Origin: Ailanthus altissimus
Lineage: Eukaryota > Streptophyta > Magnoliopsida > Sapindales > Simaroubaceae
NCBI GenBank assembly: GCA_946807835.1
Contig: OX327712.1
Location: 19,734,001 to 19,798,000, forward strand
Direction of reading: 5' to 3'
Length of the DNA stretch: 64,000 bases
Part shown: one piece after another, positions 12,025-24,499 of the stretch
How the letters are laid out: each line of letters opens with the position of its first letter
How positions within the stretch are numbered: the stretch's first letter is position 1
Notes under the pieces: generated by a model
Seen by the model: only the letters and a program-made list of their open reading frames with translations
Told to the model about the DNA's origin: nothing
Databases searched by the model: none
Program-made: the position numbers and the translations under genes

Positions 12025-15000
12025 TCAGACAAGACTTAGTTCATCAGTTGCAGTTGTCGCTTTGATTTCTTCTTGAGATTCAATGGAAGCAAGCTTCTTC
12101 CTCAATGCCACTAATTCTTCCCCTGCATTGCATATGTAGGCTGAGGCTTGTCTTCCAGACAAGGTTGCTCCCTCCATACTATCTATGTAATCCTGTGAAG
12201 GTAAACTCCATTTAGGACATATCATTTCCCTTTTGCTTGAGTATATTAAAACCCAGGAATATATTTGGAATGAATAAATATTTACAGTTACCTGTTTTGT
12301 ATATGAGCCAGCAAGGAAGAAGTTCTTCACCGGTGTCTTTTGATCAGGTCTAAATGGATCTTTACCAGGTGCCTCACGATACAATGATTGCCCAATTTTG
12401 ACAACAGATGACCAGATAACTTCTAAACCTTGAGATGATGGAAATAAAGCTAGAACCTGATAAAAATAGGAACCATGACTAAATGAACACCGATGTAGAA
12501 TCTATAAAGTGCATGAATTTTGTCAGACTCAAGTCACCAAACAATGTCAGATGAAGTACCAAGTCTATAAGATAAGAAATGCAAAAAAGAATCGGCAAAT
12601 AACTATTATAAGAAATGAAGGTGTCCACTGGAAGCTACCAACCTGCTTTGCTACCCTTTTTATGATCTCATCATTCGTTAAGGGCATGTAAGGATCGCCA
12701 GGTGTCAGAACACATCTGGAAGATGATATAGTAAGTATGACAGAATACAAAACACGAGCATGATGCAAAATAAAATCTTGGAAACAGGATGTCATACTGT
12801 ATTCCATGCGCTCCATATAAATGCGCTAAATAATGAAATAATTATGATGAAAGTAAGAAGTTTTGCTTACTGGAGTAATGAACCTTGCCCCTCCCTGTAG
12901 TAGTCTTCTGGAGAAGTGAGTGCTAGGTCTGCAAAGCAAGAGAAATCTGCATCTGGAGTATACAAAAGGTTATTTAACCCCACAGCTTGCCTCAATTGCC
13001 TGGCAGTTAAAAAACAATGATTCATAAAGAAATGGGTGAGCTTTAATTTATTAGCATTTCAAAGTGAAAGCACATTTTCTACCGTCCTTAAAGAGAATAT
13101 TGTGTTATGAATGCCTATAACCTCACTAAAGATTTAAGAGTATTACCTTGACCGTTCTAGGTCCTGCAACTCAGTAACCCAACCATTGTATCTAAGTTGC
13201 ACTGTGATGACGGGTACTCCAACTAGCTCGTAGATATTACCAAAAAATTTCATTTCTATCCATGATGATGGCAGTAATCTCTTAATACCAGGGACATCGC
13301 ATGCTGCCACAAAAAGGAAAGTTGAACAACAAAAAATCATTCACCTGCATTCTGGTGACGAAGGAGATAAGATCAAAATGATTAAGGAAGAATTAACCAC
13401 AAACCTGCAACATATGCATCCGCTCTCACAATTTTTTTCTCAGTGGCCTGAAATAGAATGAAAACGTTTAAGACAATAAGCCATGAAAAATTAACTCAAA
13501 CTCGGTAGACACCTTTTCTATAAGACAAGCAGCTGAGCTATAAAAGTCTGGCTGCTTCATAAGATCAACCTGAGGGAGTACCAATAGGTGCATAAATCAT
13601 AACTTAGCATCACGATCTAATTCCAGCCATATGAGAAGCAATTTACCTTAGACATGGCAAGTCCTCTGACATATGTTTGTCCATCAGCAGATTTATCATA
13701 GAGTATCTCTCTGCATCCCCACCTAAGATGGAATCTGTTCTAGCAAAAAGATATCTCAAAGTAAGAAAAATCAGTTTATCATAGGAGAAAATGAAAAAGA
13801 TTAGCACACCACGAGAATGGTGTCAACCTACAGTTACATAATACCTGCCCCCTTTATCTGTGATATATTTTTTAATGGGCCTGCTCAAGTAAACATCTGG
13901 AGAACCCTTGAGCATGCGCAATAGGGAAGCCTCAGTCTTAGTGGCAAACAATGAGAATATAGTGAGCATACAGCGAGCACTGATGTTATCACAGTCAATA
14001 AACCCAAGGGCATAAGCAACAGGATCCCACATTCTCTGTATACTCATTCGTGTGCCACCTTTGGACAAAAACCAATCAGAGAAGCTTATCTGTAAGGAAA
14101 AATCAAATTTAAGGCAAAGGAACAATTTATGGGAACAGGGAAAAAAGAACAAAAAGAATGATGTTATTCTTACACTATCCAAATTTCGTATGTCTTTCAT
14201 GGCTCCATCTGGATCAACAAGCGCCTTAACAACAGGACTTAGAGCAAGAGCAAGAGCATTTCTTGCTTTATCATAAGTCTGCACTTGAACAATATATGAA
14301 GAAAAATACGTCAAAAGAGAAACCCAAGGAGCAAGAAACTTCAACATGCAAAAAGGAAACCTTGTTCATCTTGCTGCTGAGCAAGAGCAAGACTGCGAAA
14401 GATAATATATACAAAACCGAAATAAAACACATACTCGTTCGTATGCACTACCTTAAGCTGATTTGTAGACAAAAAAGCACGAATCCCATGTATTGGAGCT
14501 CCAACCGGAAACCGAAAATCAAGTTCTGCAGTTCAAAATCAAAATCATGAACCAAATTAGAGTTAAACAAATTTCAGAGAAGGTGATAGAATCCACTAAG
14601 CATAACTATCTATGATTTTATTTGATCAAGAAATTACCATACCACCAATTTCCCCGCCTTTATTCACAAATGTATGAGTATGATCCTTCACAAGTAAATT
14701 TTTATCTGCACCGACCTGAAGAGATCCCAAAAAGAAAATTATCAGATTATCTAATTATCACACTACACTATGGTCTTATCCAAATCGCCATCCACAGTTA
14801 CCACAATCATTCAAATACACTACATTATAATCAGTGAACATTGCTACAGATGGCATGGTCAAGAGGAATGATAATTCTTCTTTTCATGGCTTATGCACTT
14901 TCCCAGTAAGAAAACTAGCTTGTAAAGATAGAAGACTTTTTATCATTCAAATTCACTATATCCACAAGCATAGCTCAACCTTTTTCATCAAACGAAACAG

Positions 15001-16187
15001 ATTATTGTAGCATCCAAAGAAAACATGCAAGCCCATTTCGATATGGTTTCCATGTCTATCAACAAAAGAACCCACTTTACCACCAATGAAAGGCCTTGAC
15101 TCGTATATATCCACCTGGAAAAGAAACAAAAATTCATCCAACAACTCCACTATCAAGGAAATCAGTAAAACACACACTAATTCCAAATGAAATAAACATT
15201 GTGAATATAAATAATGCCTGCTCTAAAGAAAAGGGTAAGTTCTGCAAAATGTTTCTGAACTGAAAAAAGCCAAAAAGAAGAAGTTTAAAACCCCTGTTCA
15301 GAATCGTGAGTTGAGGCAAGAGAAGGAATAAATAATGTGAGAAATTTTAGGAAACAGATAATTAGGAGGAAAATTAAAATGGCCACAAGAGTTGAAACTA
15401 AGATGAGCAAAACCTCATGGCCTTGATCCAATAATTCCACTGCTGTTGACATGCCTGCAAGCCCAGCTCCAATAATAGCCACTTTCAGCTTTGGTCCTCT
15501 GTAATATTCAGGTTCCGGTGGAAACAAACCCTTGGGAGCTGCCAAGTATATCATCCAATTAAGCCCAGCAATGCCCAAAATATATATGTTTTAAAGTACT
15601 AAATTTCTATCATGATATCTGAACATGAAATTCTCAAAAAAGAAACACAAAGCACACTTGCATATGAATTTTGCCAAACTAACTGATCAAAATTTCATTG
15701 CTTTGACTATTCCAGATGTTGTAGTAATACAATATATTTGAGCTGTCCTCCATTGCACTCAAGAACGTTCCAAAGCCAGAACTTTTACGTTGTCTTGAAC
15801 TACAACTTAAAATCAAATAAACAGCTCTCCCTCAAATTCAATCAAACTATACCAAATACACTGCAAATTCTCCACCAATCCCCTCAGTAATTCATAATTC
15901 ACAAACTATACAACCCAAAAAGAAACTCTTAGCTTATAATAAACACATAAAAATCCCACCAGCTAACATAAAACAAAATACCCAAAAACCATAAAAGCCA
16001 AAAGATGAAAACTTGATAAGAAACACAATTAAATAAAACAAAAGGACAGAAATTTACCATTGACACTCATATCAGAAACATTTGTGTCCAAAGAAGCCCG
16101 TACACAGAATCTTGGACCCTTCACCTGAACCCCAGACCATCTAACACCAGCAACAGAAGTTGCGGGAAAAAGAACTGAAGAACCCAT
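12025..16187 (-). CDS. ZDS: Zeta-carotene desaturase, 569 aa, 14 exons
   Basis: ZDS is a plastid FAD flavoprotein that converts zeta-carotene via neurosporene to lycopene, after phytoene desaturase. Exons are 16187-16058, 15538-15414, 15114-14980, 14715-14643, 14525-14452, 14278-14174, 14089-13845, 13734-13647, 13447-13405, 13303-13147, 12999-12871, 12715-12643, 12456-12292 and 12192-12025. All junctions are GT-AG and the 1710 nt stay in phase. Exon 1 encodes a Ser/Val/Arg-rich transit peptide. Residues about 55-85 hold the Rossmann motif [14 protein letters not shown]. Other family signatures are [32 protein letters not shown] and the C-terminal [10 protein letters not shown] then [17 protein letters not shown]. 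Length equals the family norm. The start was chosen because it gives the transit peptide and there is no better upstream ATG. Residue 284 is Arg in [10 protein letters not shown], where homologues I recall have Gly. An unused open 57-bp segment lies in intron 8. Confidence 0.96.
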
Positions 16188-16400
16188 AATCAAAAGCAAT
16201 CAAGTAGTTACAGTTTAGAAAAATCCTGAGCTGAAATCAAGAAACTCAATTCAGCTCAGCTGTCTTCTATTTAGTAGCAGTATCTTTGAATCTAACAAAT
16301 ACTTAACAAAATTGGCATACTAAATTCAGAAAAAAGAAAAATTAAAGAAAGGCAAGCAAGAGGGTATCTTGAGTTTTAAGAGTTCAAGAAGATGCTAAGC
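16188..16400 (-). promoter_or_regulatory. ZDS 5' leader and proximal promoter region
   Basis: This lies upstream of the ZDS start. The transcription start cannot be placed; no clear TATA box with good spacing stands out. Confidence 0.3.
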
Positions 16401-17695
16401 AAGAGAGTTCTGTCAGGGGACTGTTGTGTTTTAGAGGTTGGCATAGTGCTTTTTTTACTGCATTTTTTTTATGACAGAACAGGAAGTGTTTGTTGTACAC
16501 AAAATGTTGGTGACTTTGCCACTAACGATAATGGCCTAATGCGCTTGCTGAACCCAGACCACCTAATTTTTAAAGAGAGAGGGGGAGAGGAAAATCAAAA
16601 TTGTTGTTTAATTATGATTAAATTTGTTATTATCGAGAAATTTTGAGAATTAAGATTCATTTAAGGATAATGACATTTATGTCCCTGGTACTTTATAATT
16701 TTCTTAAACAGAAACACACTTTATCCATTTATATCAAATTAGTATATTACCCTTTTCACTTTGAAACAAGTGCTTAATCTTATAGGTGTCCCGGCAAATT
16801 AAGGAAACTAGTTTTGATTGATCATATGCAAAGTTGGCTCACTAGCGTTCATTATCCGAAGAAATTGCCTCGCTAACTATCCACTCTTATTCGTGCTAAT
16901 AAAATAATTCCTTTTTATTAGATTTCTAAACTTAATTTAAGTATATTAAAATTTTTTTTTTTTGGGAAACTTTTAAATTCAATTAAAATTTATTTTGGTT
17001 ATTCAATGAATAATGTTATACTTCACAAATAGTATTTTAATTTTTTTACTTCAAATTAATATATTAAATAATTATAAAATAATAAAATAGCACAATTTTT
17101 AAAATTACCCAATATATAATATTATCACTCAATAATTATTTAACACACTATTTAAAATAAAAAATTTAATATTCTAATTTTTTAGTAGTTAGATACTTAT
17201 TTGATTTAAATAAAAAAAATTATATCCGTATTTGAGATTACATCAAATTTAGAGAGTTTAGATGTTACTCTCATTTATTTATATACCCTTATCCTTGCAC
17301 AAGGTAGAGAAAGCACCACGATGACGATTGACGGGTGTTCATATTCTTTTGGGCCGACCGTGGGTCTTTTGTGCTAAATTCAAAGGCCTCAATTAAGCCC
17401 AACTACAAAGTTCTAGAAAACTTAATCAAAGAATCATGGTGCTCAACAAAAATACCGAAATTAGAGATTAGAACTCGCCGTTCTTGGCTGGTGGTTTAGT
17501 TTGCAATGGCGGCTATTTACGGTGGCAACAAGGCAAAGAAAGCCTTTACAATCAACATGTCACCGTTCTTGGTTGGTGATTAGTGAAGTGAGCTTGGGAT
17601 TTTAGTGAATAAACTATCTTCATCATTCAATGTGTTTTGTTGAAGTGGGTTGTGTATTTGCGATAATGACTATCAAATGGTCGTTTTACTATATA
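16401..17695. other. Intergenic, upstream of ZDS
   Basis: AT-rich with poly-A/T runs. It contains one MITE-like unit (about 17010-17265, listed separately). No gene was seen. Confidence 0.5.
17010..17265. mobile_element. MITE-like AT-rich element, copy 1
   Basis: It starts with AATAATGTTATACTTCAC and ends with GATGTTACTCTCATT. Its interior has AAATTAATATATTAAATAATTA and the roughly inverted AATAATTATTTAACACACT. Its word order matches 34390-34585 and 39088-39305. Confidence 0.5.
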
Positions 17696-20411
17696 TGTCA
17701 CGCCCCAGACCCAAAAGATCTGACACACGACATCACTTACATTCATTCAATAATACTTAAACATTCATTTTAATTTCTTTCAGAATTATAGCAATTGAAT
17801 TATGACTGGGACAATTAGTAAACTGGAGATACGCAGAGTTTTCTCAGAGATTAACACTCTACTACGTCACCAGTAGCAACTTTATTACCGGAAGCCCAGA
17901 ATATATTCATTGTAAATTCTTACTTAAAATCAATCCATTACTACACTTGGTGAAACTTAAACTAAGTCCAACCACACACAATAAAATAATACATAGGTAT
18001 TTATTCACTAGGGACAAATTAAATATCTTATCCCACATGTCCCAAAATGAAACACTTAGCAACCTAACAACTTAGGGAACCCAAGGAACAGCAGAAGCCT
18101 TGCCAAATCCGCTAAGCACACATGTACCTTATTTACCTGAAATCACCATAAACTATAATGAGTATAAAACTCAGTAAGCATACTAGTTTTTCATATATCA
18201 AATACAAATACATATATGTACACAATGCATATGTATGATATGCTGTGATCAATCAAAATCATAATCTTATCAAATCACATATCATGTAAGCGCTTACACA
18301 TTCTTTCAAAACACATAATAGGAATACCATCACTCAACTACTACTTAGTAGGACTTACATATCACATATCACATAATGAGCCAAATGTCACTCGTAGGTG
18401 ACATACCGTATGAGAGGAATAGTACAAGTGAGGTCTTTAAATCACACATATATAACGCTTATGCCCGAAGGTAAAAGCCAAACCCTCACCCTGATCATCG
18501 GTGAGTCCTCTCACATGTACCAATACGCCACCACACGAATGTGATGACTCACACTTCCTTTAGGTACCAATAGGATCCTCCCTACGTACGGAACACATAA
18601 CATATACCAATCCCAAAGGAAAGGCCACACATAAAGGCTCCACAAATCACATAAAATGCCTACTAAGTTAACAGTGAGTTCAAGTACCCTTAAATCACAA
18701 AATATTTCTCATGGACATATTACACTTCAAAAGCTTTCTTTGTTAAACGCATCTTATTTTGGAAAGCTCACTTTCAAAAACACATGTATGTCTATGCTCA
18801 ATGTCAATGCTCACATTCATAAACATATATTCACATTTCATATCAAAATATGCTTTGACATATCATAAACATATTCTTAACCCCATTTACAAAATCATAC
18901 AAAACAATTATTATGTTTATTGTGATTCCAGTAGTAAGTCTAGTATACTTACCTCTTAGCACTTACAGCTACAAGGCTTAAATCTCCTTAACCTATCAAT
19001 GGAGATCAATCTTTTCATAAGCCTCACAATTCATACAAATACTTAAATAGCTTACAAAATTATACACAATGCATTTAACACATCAAATTGGTCTAAATAC
19101 TTGATTTCTCAAAACTTGTCATTCTGACCACTTACACTTAACAAAATTTTCTAATACATCAAATGATGTCCAATTACTCCAAAATCAGAATGTATTAATC
19201 TTGACTCATATATTCTTCCTATATATGAATATTATATCAAAATTCCTACACAATCCATTTCATACACATCATCGAATCCAAACTACCAACCTGACAGGAT
19301 CAAGATACTTACTGAACAATATTCAATCTCCTAATTTTATAAAATCATATACTAACTCAAAAATTGTAAAACTATCACAGAAATACTTTTGACACATATA
19401 CCAATTCATGATAAATAATTTACTTCAAAATAACTGCCAAAAGTATTTTAAAACTATTTTATTGTCTAACTTTAAAAACCTGTTAATCAAATACTGCAAT
19501 GAGCTAATATACTTTAGAAAATCATAACACTTCAACCACATTGATCTAAATTCCCAATTCTGAGTATATCATATTAGATATATAAACTTATCATATTCTA
19601 TAAATTCGTAATTTTTAAAGATCATTCAATAGGTCAAAAATTATTTTTCACTGTACTATACTGTTTACACAGGAAATTTACAGAATTTCAGGGTCATTTT
19701 GGTAAATTCACTATAAATTCAATTTCCAGAATTTTTAATCGATTCAAAGTCTCAGATGATCCTTAACATGTCTAATTTCATATACTCAAAATTCAAAACC
19801 AGAATCGAATCACAACAATTTATAAAATTCCTAGATCAAGAGGTTATCCAGCAGAAATTCCACAATTCATCATGATTTATCAAACTATCTTATAGATCAT
19901 CATCAATTCTCATATGATCTTACGAAATACACAACAAATCCTCAATTATACATATTTTCAGAAATCAAAACTTAAAGGAATTAACTTAATTAATACCAAT
20001 AAATTGAGAAATACGTATGATATACCTCTTGAAATTCAAAATTCCAATTTCTTCTTCTTTTTCTTCTCCTTCTTCTCTTTCTCTCCCCTCTTTTCTCTCT
20101 TCTCTCTCTCTAAAAGAGGTAGCTTGACCAAAATGAGAGAATTAGGGTTTTAAAAGTGTATTTTTATACTAAGTGGCTAATTTTTTATATTTACGAATTT
20201 ACCCCCAAAACTTTCAAAGTATTACAATTTGGTCCCTAAAATAAATCTAAAGTCTTGCAATTAAACCCAATGCTAATAGTATCACCTTAACCTATACAAA
20301 CACTACTAATAACAATATATAAATCAAGTATCACCAACATACAAATAAAATACGTATATTTATACATATATAAATATTTATTCTTACCAGTTGTAGATAC
20401 TGGTTACTACA
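17696..20411 (-). mobile_element. Solo LTR of a Ty3/gypsy-type element, 2716 bp, TSD ATATA
   Basis: The left terminus is TGTCACGCCCCAGACC and the right terminus is GATACTGGTTACTACA. Read on the minus strand this is TGTAGTAACCAG ... GGGGCGTGACA, a classic plant gypsy LTR end pair. The 5 bp on each side are identical (ATATA at 17691-17695 and 20412-20416), so it inserted as a unit and was reduced by LTR-LTR recombination. There is no internal coding sequence, primer site or second LTR. Short open frames inside are not coding. Confidence 0.85.
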
Positions 20412-20639
20412 ATATAAGTAATGATAATCTTGTAGTTATAATTATATAATGTTGTTCCTAATTAATTGGTGACATTAACATACTTTTAATGTGAGATTTG
20501 TTGAAATTCTGCCTCTAAACATTGCCAACATTCAGTCAAATTTGTCCACAAGAAGTTGATATTATGTCTAATTGTTGTCAAATTCTTACCTAAATAATTG
20601 TATTCAGTTTATAATACAATTAAAATAGGTAGAAATAAC

Positions 20640-20641
20640 AC

Positions 20642-20673
<32 letters not shown>
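20640..20673. repeat. (ATT)n microsatellite
   Basis: About eleven uninterrupted ATT units. Confidence 0.95.
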
Positions 20674-20676
<3 letters not shown>

Positions 20677-20689
20677 ACACTAACTCATA

Positions 20690-21400
20690 CTTTACTTTGG
20701 CAAAATCTATGTTTCATTGTTAATTACAATTCTCACGATAAGAGATTTCATCTTATAGATTATAGATTATGTAATGAAAATTAAGGTTGAGTGTTTGTTA
20801 TTGATTTAAAATATTAGTTTGTTACGTAATGTTATCTATCTGTTTATATATATTTAAATTTTACTTAATTTTTATTCGATGTAAAATATGACATTCTCTC
20901 TCATCTAATCACATAACACTCAAATCACGATCTAGCCCAAATTTAAAAATCAATCTAGTCTATATTATCCATCCCTACAATGATATTGAGATCCATTACC
21001 CACGTGACAATCTCTATCTTAATGCCCATCCTCACGATTTTTAAGAAGCTCACATTTCAAGTGACAACTTCATTAAAGTGATTTTAAGGTCTCACATGCA
21101 AATAAGAATTTTAATTTACTCTAATATCACTTGTCATGAACCAAGCGCTTATCATTAACCTAAAAAATTAATATGTTAGGTAATGTCGCGTACCTATCTA
21201 TATATACTTAAAATACATACAATTTTTTTTAATATAAAATATAACATTAGGTAATTCAATTATTAGCTTTTCATAACATTATATATTATAATATATAAAC
21301 AATAATTTATAATTTACATGGCAAAATCTATAATCCATTATTAATTATAATTTCCACAAAATTCACACAAGTTTGAAACCAAACACTTATTTATTGGGCA
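20690..21400. repeat. Diverged direct duplications in intergenic DNA
   Basis: GGCAAAATCTAT then CATTGTTAATTACAATT at about 20699 recurs diverged at about 21319, and GTAATGTTATCTATCTGTTTATA at about 20824 recurs as GTAATGTCGCGTACCTATCTATA at about 21181. This suggests two overlapping copies of an old non-coding repeat. Confidence 0.4.
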
Positions 21401-22156
21401 ACCCTAAATAACTTTTTCTCTTAACATGAATTATATTAAAAATGTGTCACAATCGTCTTAGCTTTTATTGACACCAAAGAGAGGTGGTTTAGCCTTTTTT
21501 CAATTGCCTATTCTCCTATATCTGGCCTTTAGTTTTTTAATCGTCTTTTGTTCATGTTTGTTTCTATTTTTTTTTTATTATTTTAGCTTTATCTAGTGTA
21601 TGTGTCTCTGGTTGACAAGTACCCTGTATAGGTTTAGAGAACCCTTCAGTCGTCACCGAGCTCCTTCACCCCTGTCGAGATTTTTCGTTCGTCGCCAGTG
21701 TTTTTTTCAGTTCTTTCTTTTGTTACATCCAGATTGATCGAAAACACGACTGTTACCTATGCGAGTTGTGTTGTAGCCTTCCTTTACCCTCTTAGTGATA
21801 TATTGTCCCCTGCTCCTATCTAGTCCAACTGCCCACCGTGATATGTACGAGTCTCAAGCCATTTTTTGTTTTGACCTATCGTCGAACTAACCACCATTGG
21901 GTATCCAACCCCTGCATCCAAGCAAACACCACTCATTGCAATCCTCGCTCTCACATGTTTTGGTGCGAAATAAATATCGGCAGCTTTTAAACTACTTCAT
22001 TGCTATTGCATAAAGCAACCTCATTATTTTAGTTCATATTATTTTATTGTTCTATTGTGGTTGTACTATTGGTGGATGTTAAGAGTTTGATAGGGTTATT
22101 AATTTGTAATAAATGAAAGTTGTACATATAATATGGTGGTTGTGTTTATCCTTCAT

Positions 22157-22252
22157 ATTTTGTCATTCCTGTATAAGAGTATTTTGTCTCTCATATGAGA
22201 GTGTTATGTCCTTCTTATATGAAAGTAGTTTGTCCCCTCCTTATGAGGGAAG
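22157..22252. repeat. Four tandem hairpin units of 22-26 bp
   Basis: Units begin at 22157, 22181, 22203 and 22227. Each has the form (A/G)TTTTGTC followed by an imperfect palindrome such as TCTCATATGAGAG. The palindrome halves vary together in units 2 and 4 (CTCATATGAG; CCTCCTTATGAGG). Confidence 0.55.
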
Positions 22253-22299
22253 AACTCTATATCTTTAATAGAATAAATAGTTTATCCTTTAATATAAGG

Positions 22300-23900
22300 A
22301 TGATCACTCGCTCTGAAGTTATTATATTTTTATTTTAAGAGGTTCGAGCGTCCATTAATAAATTTAAATAGTATTATTTTGATAATTCTCTATTTTTATA
22401 GTAGTAGATTTTATAATATATTTAATTTAATTAATGATATTAAATTTTAAAAAAAATTATGATTCGCACAATAAAAAATTCTGCTCTTATTAAGCTTAAA
22501 ACTAATTTTAGTGAACATGAGCCTGTATTTATAAATAGGAGAAATGATATCTAGATAAAGACGTTGAGCTGTAAAAGATATAACATGAGCACTTAAATAA
22601 GTGACAAGAGTTTACAATACATAACTCCATTAAAGTAAATATCTTATGTTCGAATCTCCTCTTTTATACTTAAGAAAAAGAAGAAGAAAAAAAGTGGAAA
22701 CCGCGAGCCCATATTAAAGAGGGGTATTACAGAAATTCTGTTCAATTTGAAGGGATGCTAAAAACTTGTTCAATTTCACTTGTTTTTATAATCTCAAATA
22801 GGCCCAATGATATACCAGTAGGGCCCATTATGAGAATTGATTACGGACTCTTCGAAGGCCCCGAGCCCCTAGCTTGGTCCATTTTGAGTTCAAGTTTTCA
22901 TACCCAACCAACAACTTTATTTATGAAGACTCAGTAAATTCTTTCTAATTTCTAATGCTAAAACCAATTCTCATTTCTCAAAACATTCCATTGAAATTTA
23001 CTAAATACAATTAATCAAGTTATATAACTATCTCCCTCTCTAACTACTTCACAGAATTTTATAACACAATGTCAATTTGGCCATTGTTGTTTAGCGAAAC
23101 CTAAATTTTGATCAAAGACACTTCATATTTTATTTTATTATCATTGTGAAATGATTTAAAATAATATAATTATTATAATTTTTCCATGAAGCACATAAAG
23201 GGTAATATTAAAAAAATATATTATTTATTTAATTAATAATAGACACCACCATTTTAAAAAGTTAAAAATACATATATTTAATGACTAAAATGAATGCTCA
23301 TGATTTAAGTAATAGTAAACCCAAGGCAAAATTAAAATAGACTCTCTTTTTTGTCTCATATTAATAGATTAAAAATTTATATGAAAACAATTCTAACTTT
23401 TTTTATTAATTAACTCTGGTTATTACCGTTTAATTAACTCAAGTAATTAACACTAATTTTTATTTTAAGAAATTTAAACTAATTTAGTTAAGACTTCCCT
23501 AACTAAGAAATTCATTTTGGTTTCCAAAACCAAGTGCCTCTCCCTCTCATGTTTGGATTGCTTAAGCTAGAATTGAAGTTTTGACTAACATCACTATCAA
23601 TTAGTGAAGCCTAATAATTGTTTGAAAGACACATTAAGAACATATTGTAAGCTCTGCTATCGATTTCAGATCAAATTATATCAACATCAGAAAATTTCTT
23701 CAGCCATCACAACTTTGAAAAGAGAAGAACTGCAAACCCAACTGCCAAAAAAATAGACATAGCAACTTACTCCTACACATTTTGGCCATACAAATTACAG
23801 CTTCTAGGATACATAAATGTGCTCCAACCATTTTAGCTAGAATGAGAAATTTTAAAGCATCTAAGATAATGATATATGTACATATAGAACAGTAAGATTA
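22300..23900. other. Intergenic, no gene seen
   Basis: AT-rich, with no splice-consistent coding sequence found on either strand. Confidence 0.5.
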
Positions 23901-23956
23901 TTCATCTCCCAAATGACTTCCATTCTTGAAGCTGTGGCTTTATTGGAAGCTTGTCT

Positions 23957-24479
23957 TTAATGTTGTGTGATGAGCTTGGAGGATGGTGTCTGAGACTCAA
24001 CCAGTATGGACCAAAGGACATGAACATCTTCGCATTGGCAAGATTTTACATCTTCGTACAAAATGTAAATCCCTCTATCTGAAAATCATTGAGAAAGAAG
24101 ATTAAGAATTGGCTGCAAAAAGAGAAAAATAAAATGGAGAAGAAATTTTGTAATGATCAATGCATTTATTTGGATCCATGTGGCGCGTGTTTAATGCTAA
24201 TAGGCAAGAAACTCTAAGGTGCATGGCAGAAAATGCATTGGTAACAAAATCAGAACTTGAGTATGCATAAGCTGCAAATATGACAATGCAATATGTTATC
24301 TATAATGCATGAACAAACATCATTACCAAAAGAAAAGTGACAATTAAGCTGCAAACAATTAATTAAAAAGACAAAGTGAAGAGATTATTATGGACTGTGT
24401 AAGTACTCTTTCTGCGAGCTGAATGCAGGCGGAACCACAGCTTCTGCAGTGGAGAGACGAGGGATTGCAGCCACCCCAT
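23957..24479 (-). CDS. Small conserved-looking plant protein, 64 aa, two exons
   Basis: Exon 1 is 24479-24407 and encodes MGWLQSLVSPLQKLWFRLHS then ARRK. Exon 2 is 24078-23957 and encodes NRGIYILYEDVKSCQCEDVH, then VLWSILVESQTPSSKLITQH and a stop. The phase-1 intron has a GTACTT donor and a TTTTCAG acceptor. I believe this matches an uncharacterised family of short plant proteins with a WF-R-HSA amphipathic N-terminus and the C-x-C-EDVHVLWSILVES core, but that is from memory. The N-terminal 20 residues form a basic, Trp/Leu-rich helix that could associate with a membrane. Two cysteines in CQC might bind metal or be lipidated (speculative). There is no signal peptide. It is too short to stand out as a plain ORF. 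Function is unknown. Confidence 0.75.
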
Positions 24480-24499
24480 TTGAAATATTAGAGAAGAGA

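Noticed and set aside
15285..15578. A 97-residue frame that includes ZDS exon 2
   Set aside because: It reads through both flanking introns. Only 15414-15538 is exon.
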